Source: Arthrobacter sp. YD4 (lineage in GTDB: Bacteria; Actinomycetota; Actinomycetes; Actinomycetales; Micrococcaceae). Taken from it: a stretch of DNA of 64,000 nt. Position numbers and translations under genes: made by a program. The first letter of the stretch is position 1, and each line of letters opens with the position of its first letter. The notes under the pieces were generated by a model, which was not told the origin of the DNA, did no database searches, and worked only from the letters and a program-made list of their open reading frames with translations. The DNA is taken from assembly GCF_030410515.1 (NCBI RefSeq), contig NZ_JAUHHD010000002.1, positions 771,019-835,018 of the forward strand, in the 5' to 3' direction. This document shows, piece by piece, positions 27,026 to 36,599 of the stretch.

Positions 27026-28609
27026 TCAAGCCGGCACCTTTTTCTTCCGCCCGAGCCGTCGTGTCCTCATTCGGTGACGCTCCGCCCTCACCTCCGGTGC
27101 TGCCGGAGACCGCAATCCGTAGGCATAGTCCGGTTCTATCTCCGTTGCTTGTTCCGATTGGTCCCACGTTCCACTCCTCGTTGCGCTGCCGGGAAGACGA
27201 GGCGCAACTGCGGTGTAGGTGTGACCTGTGGGGGTGGTGAGTTCGAGGGTGTGGCGCGTAACCGGAGGGGGAGTGTCGTCGAGCTTGCCTCTCTGGTTCG
27301 CTCCGCGTCCGGCGGCTGGTAGAGCTCTGGTTAATGTCGCGGTCCGGTTCCTTGGTCCAGCTCGGGTGACCGATTCTGTCCTATCGCTGGGCCGGGCGGT
27401 CCAGCCGGGGGTTTCTTTGGTGTGGTTGCAGGCTTCGCAGAGTCCGGCGCCGTTGGCCGCTGTGGTTTCTCCGCCGCGGTGCCAGGGGACGATGTGGTCC
27501 AAGTGCCGGATGGGTGCGTCGCAGTACGGGGTGCGGCAGGTGTTGTCGCGGGTTTCGATGAACCGGCGCAGTCCGGCGGGGAAGAGCCGGGCCCGGGAGT
27601 CCATGCCGAGCAGTTCCCCGGTGGTGGGAGCGGTGTAGAGCCGCCGGATCCAGACGGACAAGTCCTCGGCCCCAGTTGCGCCGCCAGACGATTTCCCGGA
27701 GAGATTTTCTGGTCGAGACTTTCCGCCTACTCCGGCGATCTTCCCTCCCGACGCCAGGAGCTTCCTAGCCCACCCGGCCGGGACGATCCCCTAGCCGGCG
27801 AGCCGGGCCGGTTCGTTGTCTCCGGCCAGGAGGGTCCGGTCGGTCATAACGAGTTGGACTTCGATGCCGGTGATCCCGCCAGAGGTCCCGGTGACCCGTT
27901 CGACCAAAGCATCCGCCATCAGCTGGCCTCGGGAGCGGGTGTCTCCGGTGGCGCGGGCGGTGTCAGCGTGGCGGGTCAAGGCCGCGTAGGTGGCGACTCC
28001 GGCGGCGACGGGGAGCAGGGCGGTGAGGTAGCACATGGTGTCGGGCGCCGGGCGGAGACTGACCGTCCGTTCGGTTTCGGCGTGGGCTGCGCGTTGGGTG
28101 ACGGAGCGTGGGTCGTGCCGGTAGGCGGCGGCTTTGGCGGCGGAGATGATGGTCCGGTCTCCGGCGCCGTCGTAGGTGCCGGTGTCGGCGGCGAGTTCCT
28201 CATCCACCGCGGCCCGGTCGGTGGCGTCCAGGCCGGCGGTTTCACGGACCAGCAGCGTGGCACGCCACTCGTTCAGGCGCCCGGATTCGAGGGCGGCCAG
28301 GGTGCGCGGCATCTCGGTCACCAGCGCCCGGGCCAGGCCCAGTAACCGTGAGCCTTTGACCGGGGATTCCCGCCGCGCCAACGCGATCTCCGACCCGACG
28401 CCGGCGCCGAGCTGGTCCGCGGGCAAGCCCAGGGCGGCTTGTTCCCGTCGCCGGACCAGGTCCAGTGCCACGGCCAACCTGGCCTGCCGGGCCGCGATCG
28501 CCGATTTCCGGTCCTCCAGCGCACGGAGCTCATCGATGATCGCCGCCGCGTCTCCAACCGGGATCGCCGCTGCGACTGAATCCTCGAAAAGCTTCCGACT
28601 GCCTTCCAT
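27026..28609 (-). pseudogene. DUF222/HNH endonuclease gene interrupted by an in-frame stop
   Basis: Residues before the stop (28609 to 27794) form a DUF222 domain. Residues after it (to 27026) hold an HNH nuclease motif with CRTPYCDAPIRHLDHIVPW and CEACNHTKE. Both parts lie in the same reading frame; a single TAG at 27791-27793 separates them and no other stop lies between. Relatives have Tyr at this position in a PGYG-like motif, so one TAC-to-TAG change would explain it. The DUF222-HNH family is common and multicopy in actinobacteria, and its function is unknown. The basic tail GRKKK ends the protein. The second part could restart at TTG 27661. Confidence 0.8.
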
Positions 28610-28952
28610 GAACTAATTCAATCGGAGGGGTCTGACATTTAAGGCAGAACGCGGAGAGATCCCTAGCGGCGAAGGGAACTACGCGAATGGCGTCGGTGGA
28701 GCACTTCCGGTCCGAGGCGCAGGACGGGCGCGCGTATCGCCGTCGTCCGTTCAGGCGCCCGCTGGCCGCGGGGCCCGAAGACCAACCGCCCCAGCGCCTC
28801 TCGTCATCTGCACGGAATGGGGGTCCCGGCCGGTGCTCCGGGAGAGCATGCACGGCCCGTGCCCGCCGTCAGTCTCAACCCCGACTGCACCCCAGTCAAC
28901 CCCCACCGTCCATACTGGAACTTGCCGTATCCAAGCCATCCCCGAGGAATCC
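28610..28952. other. intergenic region, nothing clear
   Basis: Separates the divergent DUF222/HNH and GIY-YIG-like genes. A plus-strand open frame at 28687-28962 is proline/arginine-rich and has no family features. I see no hairpin or confident promoter. Confidence 0.4.
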
Positions 28953-29474
28953 ATGCCCCTGAACAGAGCGTCATTGAAGCGTGACGGCTTCACCGGATTT
29001 CGGCCCCCGGGCGAGCTTGAGATCAACCGCATCCCGCAGAAGCCCGGTATCTTCGCCGTCCTGCTACCCGCGGGCGGCCAGGAGCTAGCCGAGCCGCAGT
29101 TCCTCGCCAAGAGCACCGCTGGAGTCTTCAAGAAAAAGAACCCCGGCCTCCCGCAGGAAACACTGAAGGCCGAGTGGGTGGAAGGCGCCGACATCCTCTA
29201 TCTGGGCAAGGCCGGCCCCGGCAGCAAGGGTAACCGCGGGCTCCGGCGGCAGATCCAGGAATTCGTCGACTTCGGCCGGGGCAGGCCGCCGGGGCACTGG
29301 GACGGCCGCCTCATCTGGCAGTTGGCCGCCGCGGACCGGCTCATCATCGCCTGGCGCGAACTCCCGGTCGACGAGTTATCCCCGGCCCTGGCGTCCTACC
29401 AGGCGGCCTTCGTCGAAGAGTTTGGCCGGCTGCCGTTCGCAAACCTGGTCCAGGCACCTAGCCGCCGAAGCTGA
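28953..29474 (+). CDS. GIY-YIG-like hypothetical protein
   Basis: 173 residues from the ATG with GAGGAAT upstream. PGIFAVLLP, then ILYLGKAG, an Arg-rich helix RGLRRQI and later HWDGRLIWQL follow the order of a GIY-YIG nuclease core (strand, strand, conserved Arg). The second catalytic motif is YLGKA rather than YIG, and the final acidic residue cannot be placed surely. It could be a nuclease or a degenerate binding version. Its last 17 bases overlap the convergent amidohydrolase gene. Confidence 0.6.
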   Translation: MPLNRASLKRDGFTGFRPPGELEINRIPQKPGIFAVLLPAGGQELAEPQFLAKSTAGVFKKKNPGLPQETLKAEWVEGADILYLGKAGPGSKGNRGLRRQIQEFVDFGRGRPPGHWDGRLIWQLAAADRLIIAWRELPVDELSPALASYQAAFVEEFGRLPFANLVQAPSRRS

Positions 29475-30981
29475 ACCGGCCCGCCACCAGCGTCGCGGCC
29501 ACCGGCATCGCGGCGAATGCGGCGTCGTCCACGGTGAGCGGATCGCCCTCCAGGACGACGACGTCGGCCGGGTCGCCGGCGCGGATGCGGCAACGCCCGC
29601 GGGCGGAGGCCGCCAGTGCCTCCCGCCGCGTCAACGCCTGCTCCGGATGCCACGGCTCCCGCCCGTCGCCACGCGCCCGGGTGGTCGCGGCGGACATCGC
29701 CGTCCACGGCTCCAGCGGGGCCACCGGCGCGTCCGAGCCGAGCGCCAGGGTGGCCCCGGCGTCGAGCAGGGACCGCAGCGGGAAGGCCCGGTCCGTCCGC
29801 CCCGCCCAGTTGGCATCGGCGGCGTCGCGGTCATCCAGCGCGTGCGCCGGCTGGACACTGGCGGTCAGCCCCAGCTCGCCGAAGCGCGCAAAGTCCTGCC
29901 GCCGGACGAACTGGGCGTGTTCGATGCGTCCCTTCACGCCCGCGGCGGCGAAGGCGTTCAGCGCGACCTCGTTGGCGCCATCGCCGATCGCATGGACCGC
30001 TGGCACAAACCCGGTGTCGCGGGCCCGCCCCAGCAACCCCAGCAGCTCGGACTCGCTCACCGTCAGCAACCCGCGGCCGCCGTGCGGATAGGGGTCCACG
30101 CAGTACGCCGTGCGGGTGTTAAGCGATCCGTCGATCAGCACCTTTAGCGGCCCGACGCTGAGCAGGCCGGCGCCGCCCGGAACCTGCTGGCCGGTGCGCA
30201 TCCGCTCCGCCACGGCCCGGTCCAGGTCCTGCGGGTACACGCCCGCCTCCACCCGGAACGAGTCGAACCCGTCGGCGATCCGGCGCAGCCAGGGATCCCG
30301 ATTCCACACCATCTCGAGGTCCACGATCCCCACGATGCCCCGTGCCGCGGCCGCCGCACCCGCGGAGCGGACCAATGCGTCGACGTCGGAATCCGGTAGG
30401 CGGCCCAGCTCGCGGGTCAGCGCGAACGCCGGCTCCTCCCGCAGCAGTCCGTCTGGGCCCGGGTTCACCCCGTAGCGCACAGCCGCGGCGGAATTCAGCC
30501 AGACGCAGTGCAGGTCGTGGCTGATCAGCGCCACGGGGACACAGCCGGTCGTCCCGTCCAGCAGCTCCAAGCTGGGGGCGTCGGCCCAGACGGCGTCCCG
30601 GAAGCCGACGCCGACCAGCGTCCGGCCGCCGGAGGATGCGCCGCCGTCGCGCACGCCGCCACCGCGCACGCCGCCAACGTGAGCCCCGACGACGGCGGCG
30701 GCCTCCCGCGCCGACGCGGCCCCAGAGAGGTCCACCCGCCCCAGCGTCAGCGCCCACTGGTTCATGTGCACGTGCTCGTCCCAAAGCCCGGGAATCACGA
30801 AGCGGCCGTCGAACTCCACCCGCCGTGTCCCGGGCGGAACCGTTGCGTGGGACCCCGCGGGGGCGATGGCCGCGACCCGCCCGCCGCTCAGGAGGATGTC
30901 ACACGGCGTCATATCGTCCGGCTGGTGGACGCCGGTGAGAAGAAGGTCCGGCGCACCGCCGTCGGGGGCTGTTTTACGCAT
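29458..30981 (-). CDS. amidohydrolase family protein (YtcJ-like)
   Basis: Metal-dependent hydrolase, 507 residues. FVIPGLWDEHVHM carries the HxH metal pair. HAIGDGANE and IEHAQFV hold later histidines, and LALGSDAPV the final aspartate. This order is typical of the YtcJ/N-substituted formamide deformylase group; the substrate is unknown. The ATG at 30981 is seven bases after the -10-like TAGCCT (30989-30994, minus strand), so it is probably leaderless. Frames that extend further upstream look non-coding. Confidence 0.82.
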   Translation of the reverse strand: MRKTAPDGGAPDLLLTGVHQPDDMTPCDILLSGGRVAAIAPAGSHATVPPGTRRVEFDGRFVIPGLWDEHVHMNQWALTLGRVDLSGAASAREAAAVVGAHVGGVRGGGVRDGGASSGGRTLVGVGFRDAVWADAPSLELLDGTTGCVPVALISHDLHCVWLNSAAAVRYGVNPGPDGLLREEPAFALTRELGRLPDSDVDALVRSAGAAAAARGIVGIVDLEMVWNRDPWLRRIADGFDSFRVEAGVYPQDLDRAVAERMRTGQQVPGGAGLLSVGPLKVLIDGSLNTRTAYCVDPYPHGGRGLLTVSESELLGLLGRARDTGFVPAVHAIGDGANEVALNAFAAAGVKGRIEHAQFVRRQDFARFGELGLTASVQPAHALDDRDAADANWAGRTDRAFPLRSLLDAGATLALGSDAPVAPLEPWTAMSAATTRARGDGREPWHPEQALTRREALAASARGRCRIRAGDPADVVVLEGDPLTVDDAAFAAMPVAATLVAGRFSFGG

Positions 30982-31341
30982 AGCAGCAAGGCTAAAGGGG
31001 TCCCCGGACGGCGGCAATCCACGTAGCAACAGCCACACAGCGCACACCCGTATCAGCACCCGCCGGCGGCGGCAGTCCAAGGGACCTTTGTCCCCTTGCC
31101 CGGGCAGAACGGCACCCTCACTCTGGGTATGAGGCGAATCCAGCACGGCAATTTTGGGGAATTGGGGAAGCGCCTGCGAGGAAATTTCGGTCTCGCTATG
31201 ACCCTGGGGTAAGGAAATGGCAGTTGCACTTTCCAGCTTGGGCAGGAAAGGCAGGAGATCCGCCATGGTGAATGACCGGCAGCAGGAGGCACGGCAGCGG
31301 GGACCGGCGACGCCGGGCTTCGCGGGGAGCGCTGAGGCGCC
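30982..31341. other. intergenic region between divergent operons
   Basis: Holds the -10 TAGCCT (30989-30994, minus) of the amidohydrolase gene. A GGGTAA at 31207-31212 resembles the -10 of SigB/SigH-type stress promoters for the rightward operon, but no good matching -35 is visible. No gene is seen. Confidence 0.4.
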
Positions 31342-31722
31342 ATGAGCCCCTTGGGACACGCTCATCACAGCAGCCGCGCGAGGTCCTTTTTGGCGCATCC
31401 GTCCCACGGGGACCCGCGCATCAAGGTGGTGCTGCACGCTGACCCGGCGTCCGAGACAGTCCGGGTGGACGTGCGCGGCGTCGTGACGACGACGAACATC
31501 CGCGCGCTCTATGTCGTCTGCCGGCGGGTGGTCGCCAAGTTCGTGGGCTTCGAAATCGTCGTGGACCTCGGCCATGCCCGGGTAACCGCGGCCGCCTTCG
31601 ACGAACTCCGCGAACACGCCCGCCAGTCGATCGTCTCCTCGGGGATCGATGCCTCCGTCACGCCCTGCCGCCTGCGGATTGTCGATCCGCCGGTGGTCCT
31701 TCGAGTCAAGGAGTCTGCATGA
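31342..31722 (+). CDS. STAS-like domain protein, first gene of a coupled operon
   Basis: 126 residues. From about residue 25, the pattern IKVVLHADPASETVRVDVRG, then TNIRALYVVCRRV and EIVVDLGHARVTAAAFDEL looks like a STAS (anti-anti-sigma) fold: strand, strand, helix, then a DLG turn. The usual phosphorylatable Ser after that turn is not obvious, so it may not be a partner-switching protein. The stop TGA overlaps the alcohol dehydrogenase ATG (ATGA), which supports it as a real gene. The first 20 residues may be too long a start. Confidence 0.6.
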   Translation: MSPLGHAHHSSRARSFLAHPSHGDPRIKVVLHADPASETVRVDVRGVVTTTNIRALYVVCRRVVAKFVGFEIVVDLGHARVTAAAFDELREHARQSIVSSGIDASVTPCRLRIVDPPVVLRVKESA

Positions 31723-32774
31723 AGGCCCTCGTCTATGGCGGCCCCGGCAAGAAATCCTGGACCGACGTCCCGGATCCGGTGATCACCAACCCGAGCGACG
31801 CGATCGTCCGGGTGGATACCACCACCATCTGCGGCACGGACCTGCACATCCTCAAGGGCGACGTGCCCGCCGTGACCGAGGGGCGGATCCTGGGCCACGA
31901 GGGCGTCGGCACCATCACCGAGGTGGGATCCTCGGTAACCAGCCTCAAGGTGGGGGACCGGGTGATCATCTCCTGCATCAAGTCCTGCGGGCATTGCGCC
32001 AATTGCAAGACCGGCCTGTACTCGCACTGCCTCGGAGAGGAGGGGAAGTCCGGGACGGGCTGGGTCTTCGGGCACCTGATCGACGGTACGCAGGCCGAGT
32101 TCGTCCGGGTTCCGTACGCGGAGAACTCGCTGCACCTGCTGCCGGAGGGCGTCAGCGACGAGGAAGCCGTGATGCTCTCCGACATCCTGCCCACGGGCTT
32201 CGAGATCGGCGTGCAGTACGGCCGGGTCAAGCCGGGGGACACCGTTGCGGTGATCGGGGCCGGGCCGGTGGGCCTCGCGGCGATCGCCACGGCCGGGCTC
32301 TACGGGGCGGCCACCATCATCGCCGTCGACCTGGATGCGAACCGGCTGGAGAAGGCCCGGGAATTCGGGGCCACTGACGCCGTCCTCTCCAGCGACGCCG
32401 ACTGGAAGGACCAGGTCCTGGCCCGCACCGACGGGCTGGGCGTGGACGTGGCGATCGAGGCGGTGGGTGTCCCGGCGACCTTCGGCATGTGCACGGACAT
32501 CGTCCGTCCCGGCGGCACGGTGGCCAACGTGGGCGTGCACGGCAAACCCGTGGAACTGCACGTTGAGAACCTCTGGATCCAGAACATCAACATCAGCATG
32601 GGCCTGGTGAACGCCAACACGACGCCCATGCTGCTGAAGCTGGTGGCCCGGCACAAGATCCCCGCCGCCAAGTTCGCCACCCACCGGTTCCGCTTCGACC
32701 AGTTCCTGGACGCCTACGACACCTTCGCCCGGGCGGCCGACACCAAGGCGCTGAAGGTGGTGATCAGCGGATGA
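31719..32774 (+). CDS. zinc-dependent alcohol dehydrogenase family protein
   Basis: Medium-chain dehydrogenase, 351 residues. Catalytic zinc ligands are Cys in TTICGTDLH and His-Glu in LGHEGVG. The structural zinc site is CGHCANCKTGLYSHC. The nucleotide loop is VIGAGPVGLAAI. It resembles the threonine/alcohol dehydrogenase branch of proteobacterial and actinobacterial enzymes; the exact alcohol is not known. It overlaps the STAS-like gene and the flavodoxin gene by four bases each. Confidence 0.9.
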   Translation: MKALVYGGPGKKSWTDVPDPVITNPSDAIVRVDTTTICGTDLHILKGDVPAVTEGRILGHEGVGTITEVGSSVTSLKVGDRVIISCIKSCGHCANCKTGLYSHCLGEEGKSGTGWVFGHLIDGTQAEFVRVPYAENSLHLLPEGVSDEEAVMLSDILPTGFEIGVQYGRVKPGDTVAVIGAGPVGLAAIATAGLYGAATIIAVDLDANRLEKAREFGATDAVLSSDADWKDQVLARTDGLGVDVAIEAVGVPATFGMCTDIVRPGGTVANVGVHGKPVELHVENLWIQNINISMGLVNANTTPMLLKLVARHKIPAAKFATHRFRFDQFLDAYDTFARAADTKALKVVISG

Positions 32775-33211
32775 GGGCCCATGTCGTCTACGACTCCGCC
32801 TACGGCAACACCAAGTCGGTGGCCGAAGCCGTGGCCGAGGTCTTCCACGCGGACCCCATCCCGGTCACCGACTTCCGGCCCTCCGACCTCCTGGCCGGAG
32901 ACCTGCTGGTCCTGGGCAGTCCGATCAACGGCTGGCGCCCCACGCCCAAGGTCACCGAGCTGCTCTCCGGCTTGGGCGACGGCGACCTGGCCGGCGTAAA
33001 GGCCGCCGCGTTCGACACCCGCGTGAGGATGTTCATCCACGGCGATGCGGCCAAGAAAATGGCCCAGTCATTGAAGGACCATGGGGCGGACATCATCTCC
33101 GAACCCATGCCCTTCTACGTCCGCGGCAGTGAGGGCCCGCTGCGGCCCGGAGAGATCGAAAAGGCGACCCGTTGGGGCCAGTCGCTACTGGAGGCGGCGG
33201 AAAGGCCATGA
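32771..33211 (+). CDS. flavodoxin-like protein
   Basis: Small FMN protein, 146 residues. The phosphate-binding loop YDSAYGNTKSVAEAV at the N-terminus and the loop LGSPINGWRPTPKV, where FMN usually stacks, fit the flavodoxin fold. There is no attached domain. It starts at an ATG overlapping the dehydrogenase stop and ends overlapping the DUF4389 start, both ATGA. It may carry electrons for the neighbouring enzyme, though no reductase is adjacent. Confidence 0.85.
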   Translation: MRAHVVYDSAYGNTKSVAEAVAEVFHADPIPVTDFRPSDLLAGDLLVLGSPINGWRPTPKVTELLSGLGDGDLAGVKAAAFDTRVRMFIHGDAAKKMAQSLKDHGADIISEPMPFYVRGSEGPLRPGEIEKATRWGQSLLEAAERP

Positions 33212-34779
33212 AGCCCGGGCGGGTAGTCCTGCTGGTCCTCGGCTCGCTTGCCGCGCTGCTGGGCCTGGGCCTGCTCGCCGGTTCCGCCGCGACCGGCTGG
33301 GCCAACTACCAGCAGCGCGACGGCGGCTACTTCACCACCCCCACGGAACGGTTCGCGGCGGACGGCTACGCGCTGACGCTTCCCCGGATCAACATCCTGG
33401 ACGACGGCGGCATGCGCCCCAACGGGACACTTCCCGGGACGGAGGCGACGCCGGGCAGCATCCTGCTGCGCGGTTCGGCCGCGGATCCGTCCCGGCCGGT
33501 GTTCATCGGAATCGCCCGCCAGGCCGACGTCGCGGGCTACCTCGCCGGCGTCCCGCACGCCGAGCTCGCCGACGTCAGGTTCTCGCCCTTCCAGGCCGAC
33601 TACCGCACCGTCGCCGGAACGAAGGCCCCCGGGCGGCCGGCGGAGCAGACCTTCTGGGCCGCCTCCGTCTCCGGGACGGGCAGCCAGGAGCTGCGCTGGG
33701 ACATCCGGCCGGGCAACTGGGCCGTCGTCATCATGAACGCCGACGCGGCGAGCCCGGTGGCCGTGGACCTGAGCGGCGGGGTCCGTTCGGAGCTCCTGCT
33801 GCCGATCTTCATCGGCCTGCTGATCGCAGGAGTGGTGCTGCTGGGGGTCGGGGTGCTGCTGATTGTTTTGGGCGCGGCGGGGCTGGGGGCCGCAGGGCCG
33901 GGCGGCCCCGGTTCCGGCTGGGCCGGTACGGGCGGGGGTCCGCCGCCGCCCGGGTATCCCGTGCCGCCGCCACCCTATGGTTACCCGCCGCCGTCGCGCA
34001 TATACCCCGCCCGGCTCAGCGGCCACCTGGACCCGCAGCTGTCCCGGTGGCTGTGGCTGGTGAAGTGGTTCCTGGCCATCCCGCACTACGTCGTGCTGTT
34101 CTTCCTGTGGTTCGCGCTGGTGGTCACCACGATCATCGCGGGGTTCGCCATCCTGTTCACCGGCCGGTATCCGCGCTCGCTGTTTGCCTTCAACGTGGGC
34201 GTGATCCGGTGGAACTGGCGGGTAGCGTTCTATTCCTACTCGGCGCTGGGCACCGACCGGTACCCGCCCTTCACCCTGGCCCGGACCGACTATCCCGCCG
34301 ACTTCGACGTCGACTACCCGGAGCGGCTCTCCCGCGGCCTGGTGCTGGTGAAGTCCTGGCTGCTGGCGATTCCGCATCTGCTGATCGTGGGGATCCTGAC
34401 CGGCACCGTGCGCGGCTGGGGCGGCCGGGAGCGCTACTGGGACGGCACCGAATGGGTGCAGGAGAACGCCGGGATCTCCCTGATCGGGCTGCTGGTGCTC
34501 ATCGCGGGGGTGGTGCTCCTGTTCACCGGCCGATACTGGCCGGGCCTCTTCGACCTGCTGATGGGGCTCAACCGGTGGGTCTACCGGGTCATCGCCTACG
34601 TGGCCCTGCTCAGGGACGAGTATCCGCCGTTCCACCTGGACCTCGGCCCCGCCGACCCCGGCGACGCGCAGCCGGCGCCGGCACCCGGCCCGACCTGGCC
34701 GACGCCGATCCCGCCCGGACCAGTCCCACCCGCCCCGGTCCCGCCGTCGCCCGGTCCGGTCCCGCCGCCGGCTTCCTGA
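33208..34779 (+). CDS. DUF4389 membrane protein
   Basis: 523 residues. A hydrophobic segment at about 5-27 is followed by an extracytoplasmic region to about 195, a second segment at 197-222 and a Pro/Gly-rich linker. The DUF4389 core with its membrane pairs comes next: WLWLVKWFLAIPHYVVL at 281-297 and RYPRSLFAFNVGVIRW. The C-terminal 35 residues are proline-rich. The ATG overlaps the flavodoxin stop (ATGA), making this the fourth coupled gene. Function is unknown; a role in envelope stress is only a thought. Confidence 0.8.
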   Translation: MKPGRVVLLVLGSLAALLGLGLLAGSAATGWANYQQRDGGYFTTPTERFAADGYALTLPRINILDDGGMRPNGTLPGTEATPGSILLRGSAADPSRPVFIGIARQADVAGYLAGVPHAELADVRFSPFQADYRTVAGTKAPGRPAEQTFWAASVSGTGSQELRWDIRPGNWAVVIMNADAASPVAVDLSGGVRSELLLPIFIGLLIAGVVLLGVGVLLIVLGAAGLGAAGPGGPGSGWAGTGGGPPPPGYPVPPPPYGYPPPSRIYPARLSGHLDPQLSRWLWLVKWFLAIPHYVVLFFLWFALVVTTIIAGFAILFTGRYPRSLFAFNVGVIRWNWRVAFYSYSALGTDRYPPFTLARTDYPADFDVDYPERLSRGLVLVKSWLLAIPHLLIVGILTGTVRGWGGRERYWDGTEWVQENAGISLIGLLVLIAGVVLLFTGRYWPGLFDLLMGLNRWVYRVIAYVALLRDEYPPFHLDLGPADPGDAQPAPAPGPTWPTPIPPGPVPPAPVPPSPGPVPPPAS

Positions 34780-34901
34780 ACCCGTTTGCCCAGGGGGTGG
34801 CGTCCACAGCGGGCGCGGCTACACTGGCAACAGTCGGCAACGTTGCTGTATCCAGCGTCCCTGCGGGGGCGGACACGGCAGGTTCCAGGCAGGAGGCGAT
34901 C

Positions 34902-35621
34902 ATGGCAGTCACCTTCTTTTCGCGCGGCGGTCACGGACGGCACGTCGCCGTTGGTATTGCGGCCTGCCTGGTAGCGGCGGCCCTCGCCAGTTCCTCGCAG
35001 CCGGCGGTCACAGCGGCACCCGCGGTGCGTGTGGTGGTAGTCGGCGATTCGCTCAGCACCGGCCACGGCACGTCCCCCGATCACGCTTGGCCGGCCCTGA
35101 TCCGAACGGATCCCGCCCTGTCCGGGTTCCAGGTGATCAATGCCGCGGAAAACGGCAGCGGCTACGTCCGCCCAGGCGATGCCGACGGCACCTTCGGGAG
35201 CCAGGTGGACCAGTTCGTCACACCGGACACCGGCGTCGTGGTGTTCTTTGGTTCAGAGAACGATCTTGGCTACGCCCCCGATGACGTCGGCGAGGCGGCC
35301 TCGACGGCGCTGGCCCACGCGGAGGTCGTGGCCCCTTCGGCCAAGCTGATCGTGGTGGGCCCGCCGTCGTACACCACGGACCCCGACCCCGGCCTTCTCG
35401 ATATCCGGGCCCAGCTCAGGAGCGCCGCGCAGGGTGCCGGCGCCGAGTTTGTGGACCCCATCGCCGAGGGCTGGATCAGCGACGACGTCGAGGACCTGAT
35501 CGGGCCCGACGGCGACCACCCCACCGTGGCCGGACAGGAATACCTGCTCCAGCACATCGCCGCCGTGATCGAGCACGCCGCGCCGGAACAGAACCCGCAG
35601 CCGGGCCGCCCGGCCGAATAG
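34902..35621 (+). CDS. secreted SGNH/GDSL hydrolase
   Basis: Predicted exported esterase or lipase-like enzyme, 239 residues. A signal peptide occupies about residues 1-40, ending near AAP. The nucleophile Ser50 lies in GDSLS. The block III Asn is in GSENDLG, and the Asp-His pair in GDHPTVAGQ. AGGAGGCGATC before the ATG fixes the start; the long frame that passes through the neighbouring gene in the same direction is a shadow. The substrate is unknown. Confidence 0.87.
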   Translation: MAVTFFSRGGHGRHVAVGIAACLVAAALASSSQPAVTAAPAVRVVVVGDSLSTGHGTSPDHAWPALIRTDPALSGFQVINAAENGSGYVRPGDADGTFGSQVDQFVTPDTGVVVFFGSENDLGYAPDDVGEAASTALAHAEVVAPSAKLIVVGPPSYTTDPDPGLLDIRAQLRSAAQGAGAEFVDPIAEGWISDDVEDLIGPDGDHPTVAGQEYLLQHIAAVIEHAAPEQNPQPGRPAE

Positions 35622-35660
35622 CGCCGCCGCCGATCCCGGGGAATTCCTAGGAAACGCCCG

Positions 35661-35666
35661 TAAGGT
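35661..35666 (+). promoter_or_regulatory. -10 element, leaderless start of the CtaG-like gene
   Basis: TAAGGT lies six bases before the GTG start at 35673, and no Shine-Dalgarno sequence is present. Confidence 0.45.
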
Positions 35667-35672
35667 GGGCGC

Positions 35673-36554
35673 GTGCCACCTCTCGACGTCGTTATTTCCG
35701 CTTGGCAGGTCGACTGGACCGCGCTGGTCCTCGCGCTGATCGCCGGCACCCTCTACGGCCTGGGACTTCGGGCCGCGGCGGCAAAGGGAGGCAGCTGGCC
35801 GCTCTGGCGCACGATCGCCTTCTATCTCCTGGGCCTCGGCTCATTCCTGCTGCTGACCTGCGGATTCACGGGCGTCTACAGCGCCGGGCTGCGGTGGGCG
35901 TTTACGGTCAAGATCACGCTGCTGCTCTTCGTCGTCCCACTCCTGATCGGCCTCGGAAAACCCATCGGACTGGCTCGCGCCGCCTTGTCTGAGCGCGGCG
36001 CCGGACGCCTGGACTTCGTGCTGGGCCACCGCCTGGTCCGCTTCGTCAGCAATTCCCTGGTGGCCCCGCTGCTGGGCCTGGCGCTCTTCTCGACGTTCCT
36101 GACCCCGGCGTTCTATGTGCTGCGGGCCAACCCGCTGGCGGAGGCCCTGCTGACCGTGGTCATCCCGCTGTTGGGCCTGCTGATGGCGCTGCCCATCATC
36201 GAGGAGGCCGACTTCCACCGCTCCAGTGCCTTCATCACGCTGGAGTTCGTCTTCGTCTTCATCGAGTTGCTGGTGGACGCCGTCCCCGGCATCCTGCTCC
36301 GGCTGAACGGCCAGGTTCTGGACCTGATGACGGCGCGGCAGGCCGGCCCCGGCTGGTTCCCCGACGCGCTCCGGGACCAGCAACTGGCCGGGGACGCGCT
36401 CTGGTTCATCTGCGAGGCCGTGGACCTGCCACTGATCATCCTGATGTTCATGCGGTTCTCCCGCACGGACAAGCGCGAGGCGCGGAGCTTCGACGACCTG
36501 ACGGACAGCGAACTGGAAGCCCTCAACGCCGAACACCTGCGCCGGGGCCGCTAG
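35673..36554 (+). CDS. cytochrome c oxidase assembly protein, CtaG/caa3 type
   Basis: Polytopic membrane protein, 293 residues, with about seven hydrophobic segments. The caa3_CtaG family in Gram-positives is linked to copper delivery to cytochrome oxidase. The arrangement of helices, a TLEFVFVFIELLVDA segment and a DLPLIILMFMRFSR C-terminal helix are family-like, as far as I can judge. Some usual conserved histidines are few, so the function is uncertain. GTG start, leaderless style. Confidence 0.68.
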   Translation: MPPLDVVISAWQVDWTALVLALIAGTLYGLGLRAAAAKGGSWPLWRTIAFYLLGLGSFLLLTCGFTGVYSAGLRWAFTVKITLLLFVVPLLIGLGKPIGLARAALSERGAGRLDFVLGHRLVRFVSNSLVAPLLGLALFSTFLTPAFYVLRANPLAEALLTVVIPLLGLLMALPIIEEADFHRSSAFITLEFVFVFIELLVDAVPGILLRLNGQVLDLMTARQAGPGWFPDALRDQQLAGDALWFICEAVDLPLIILMFMRFSRTDKREARSFDDLTDSELEALNAEHLRRGR

Positions 36555-36599
36555 GCCTGTACTGCCGCGCGGCTGCCGCGCCGGGCCGCGTCCGCCGGG

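Noticed and set aside
26869..27240. A plus-strand ORF over the end of the HNH gene
   Set aside because: Poor codon use, no family and no start signal.
28687..28962. A plus-strand ORF before the GIY-YIG-like gene
   Set aside because: Proline/arginine-rich frame without domain or ribosome-binding site.
33081..35621. An 846-codon open frame in the third plus-strand frame
   Set aside because: It overlaps the flavodoxin and DUF4389 genes in another frame and only its last 240 codons have a ribosome-binding site and a domain; the rest is a GC-rich shadow.
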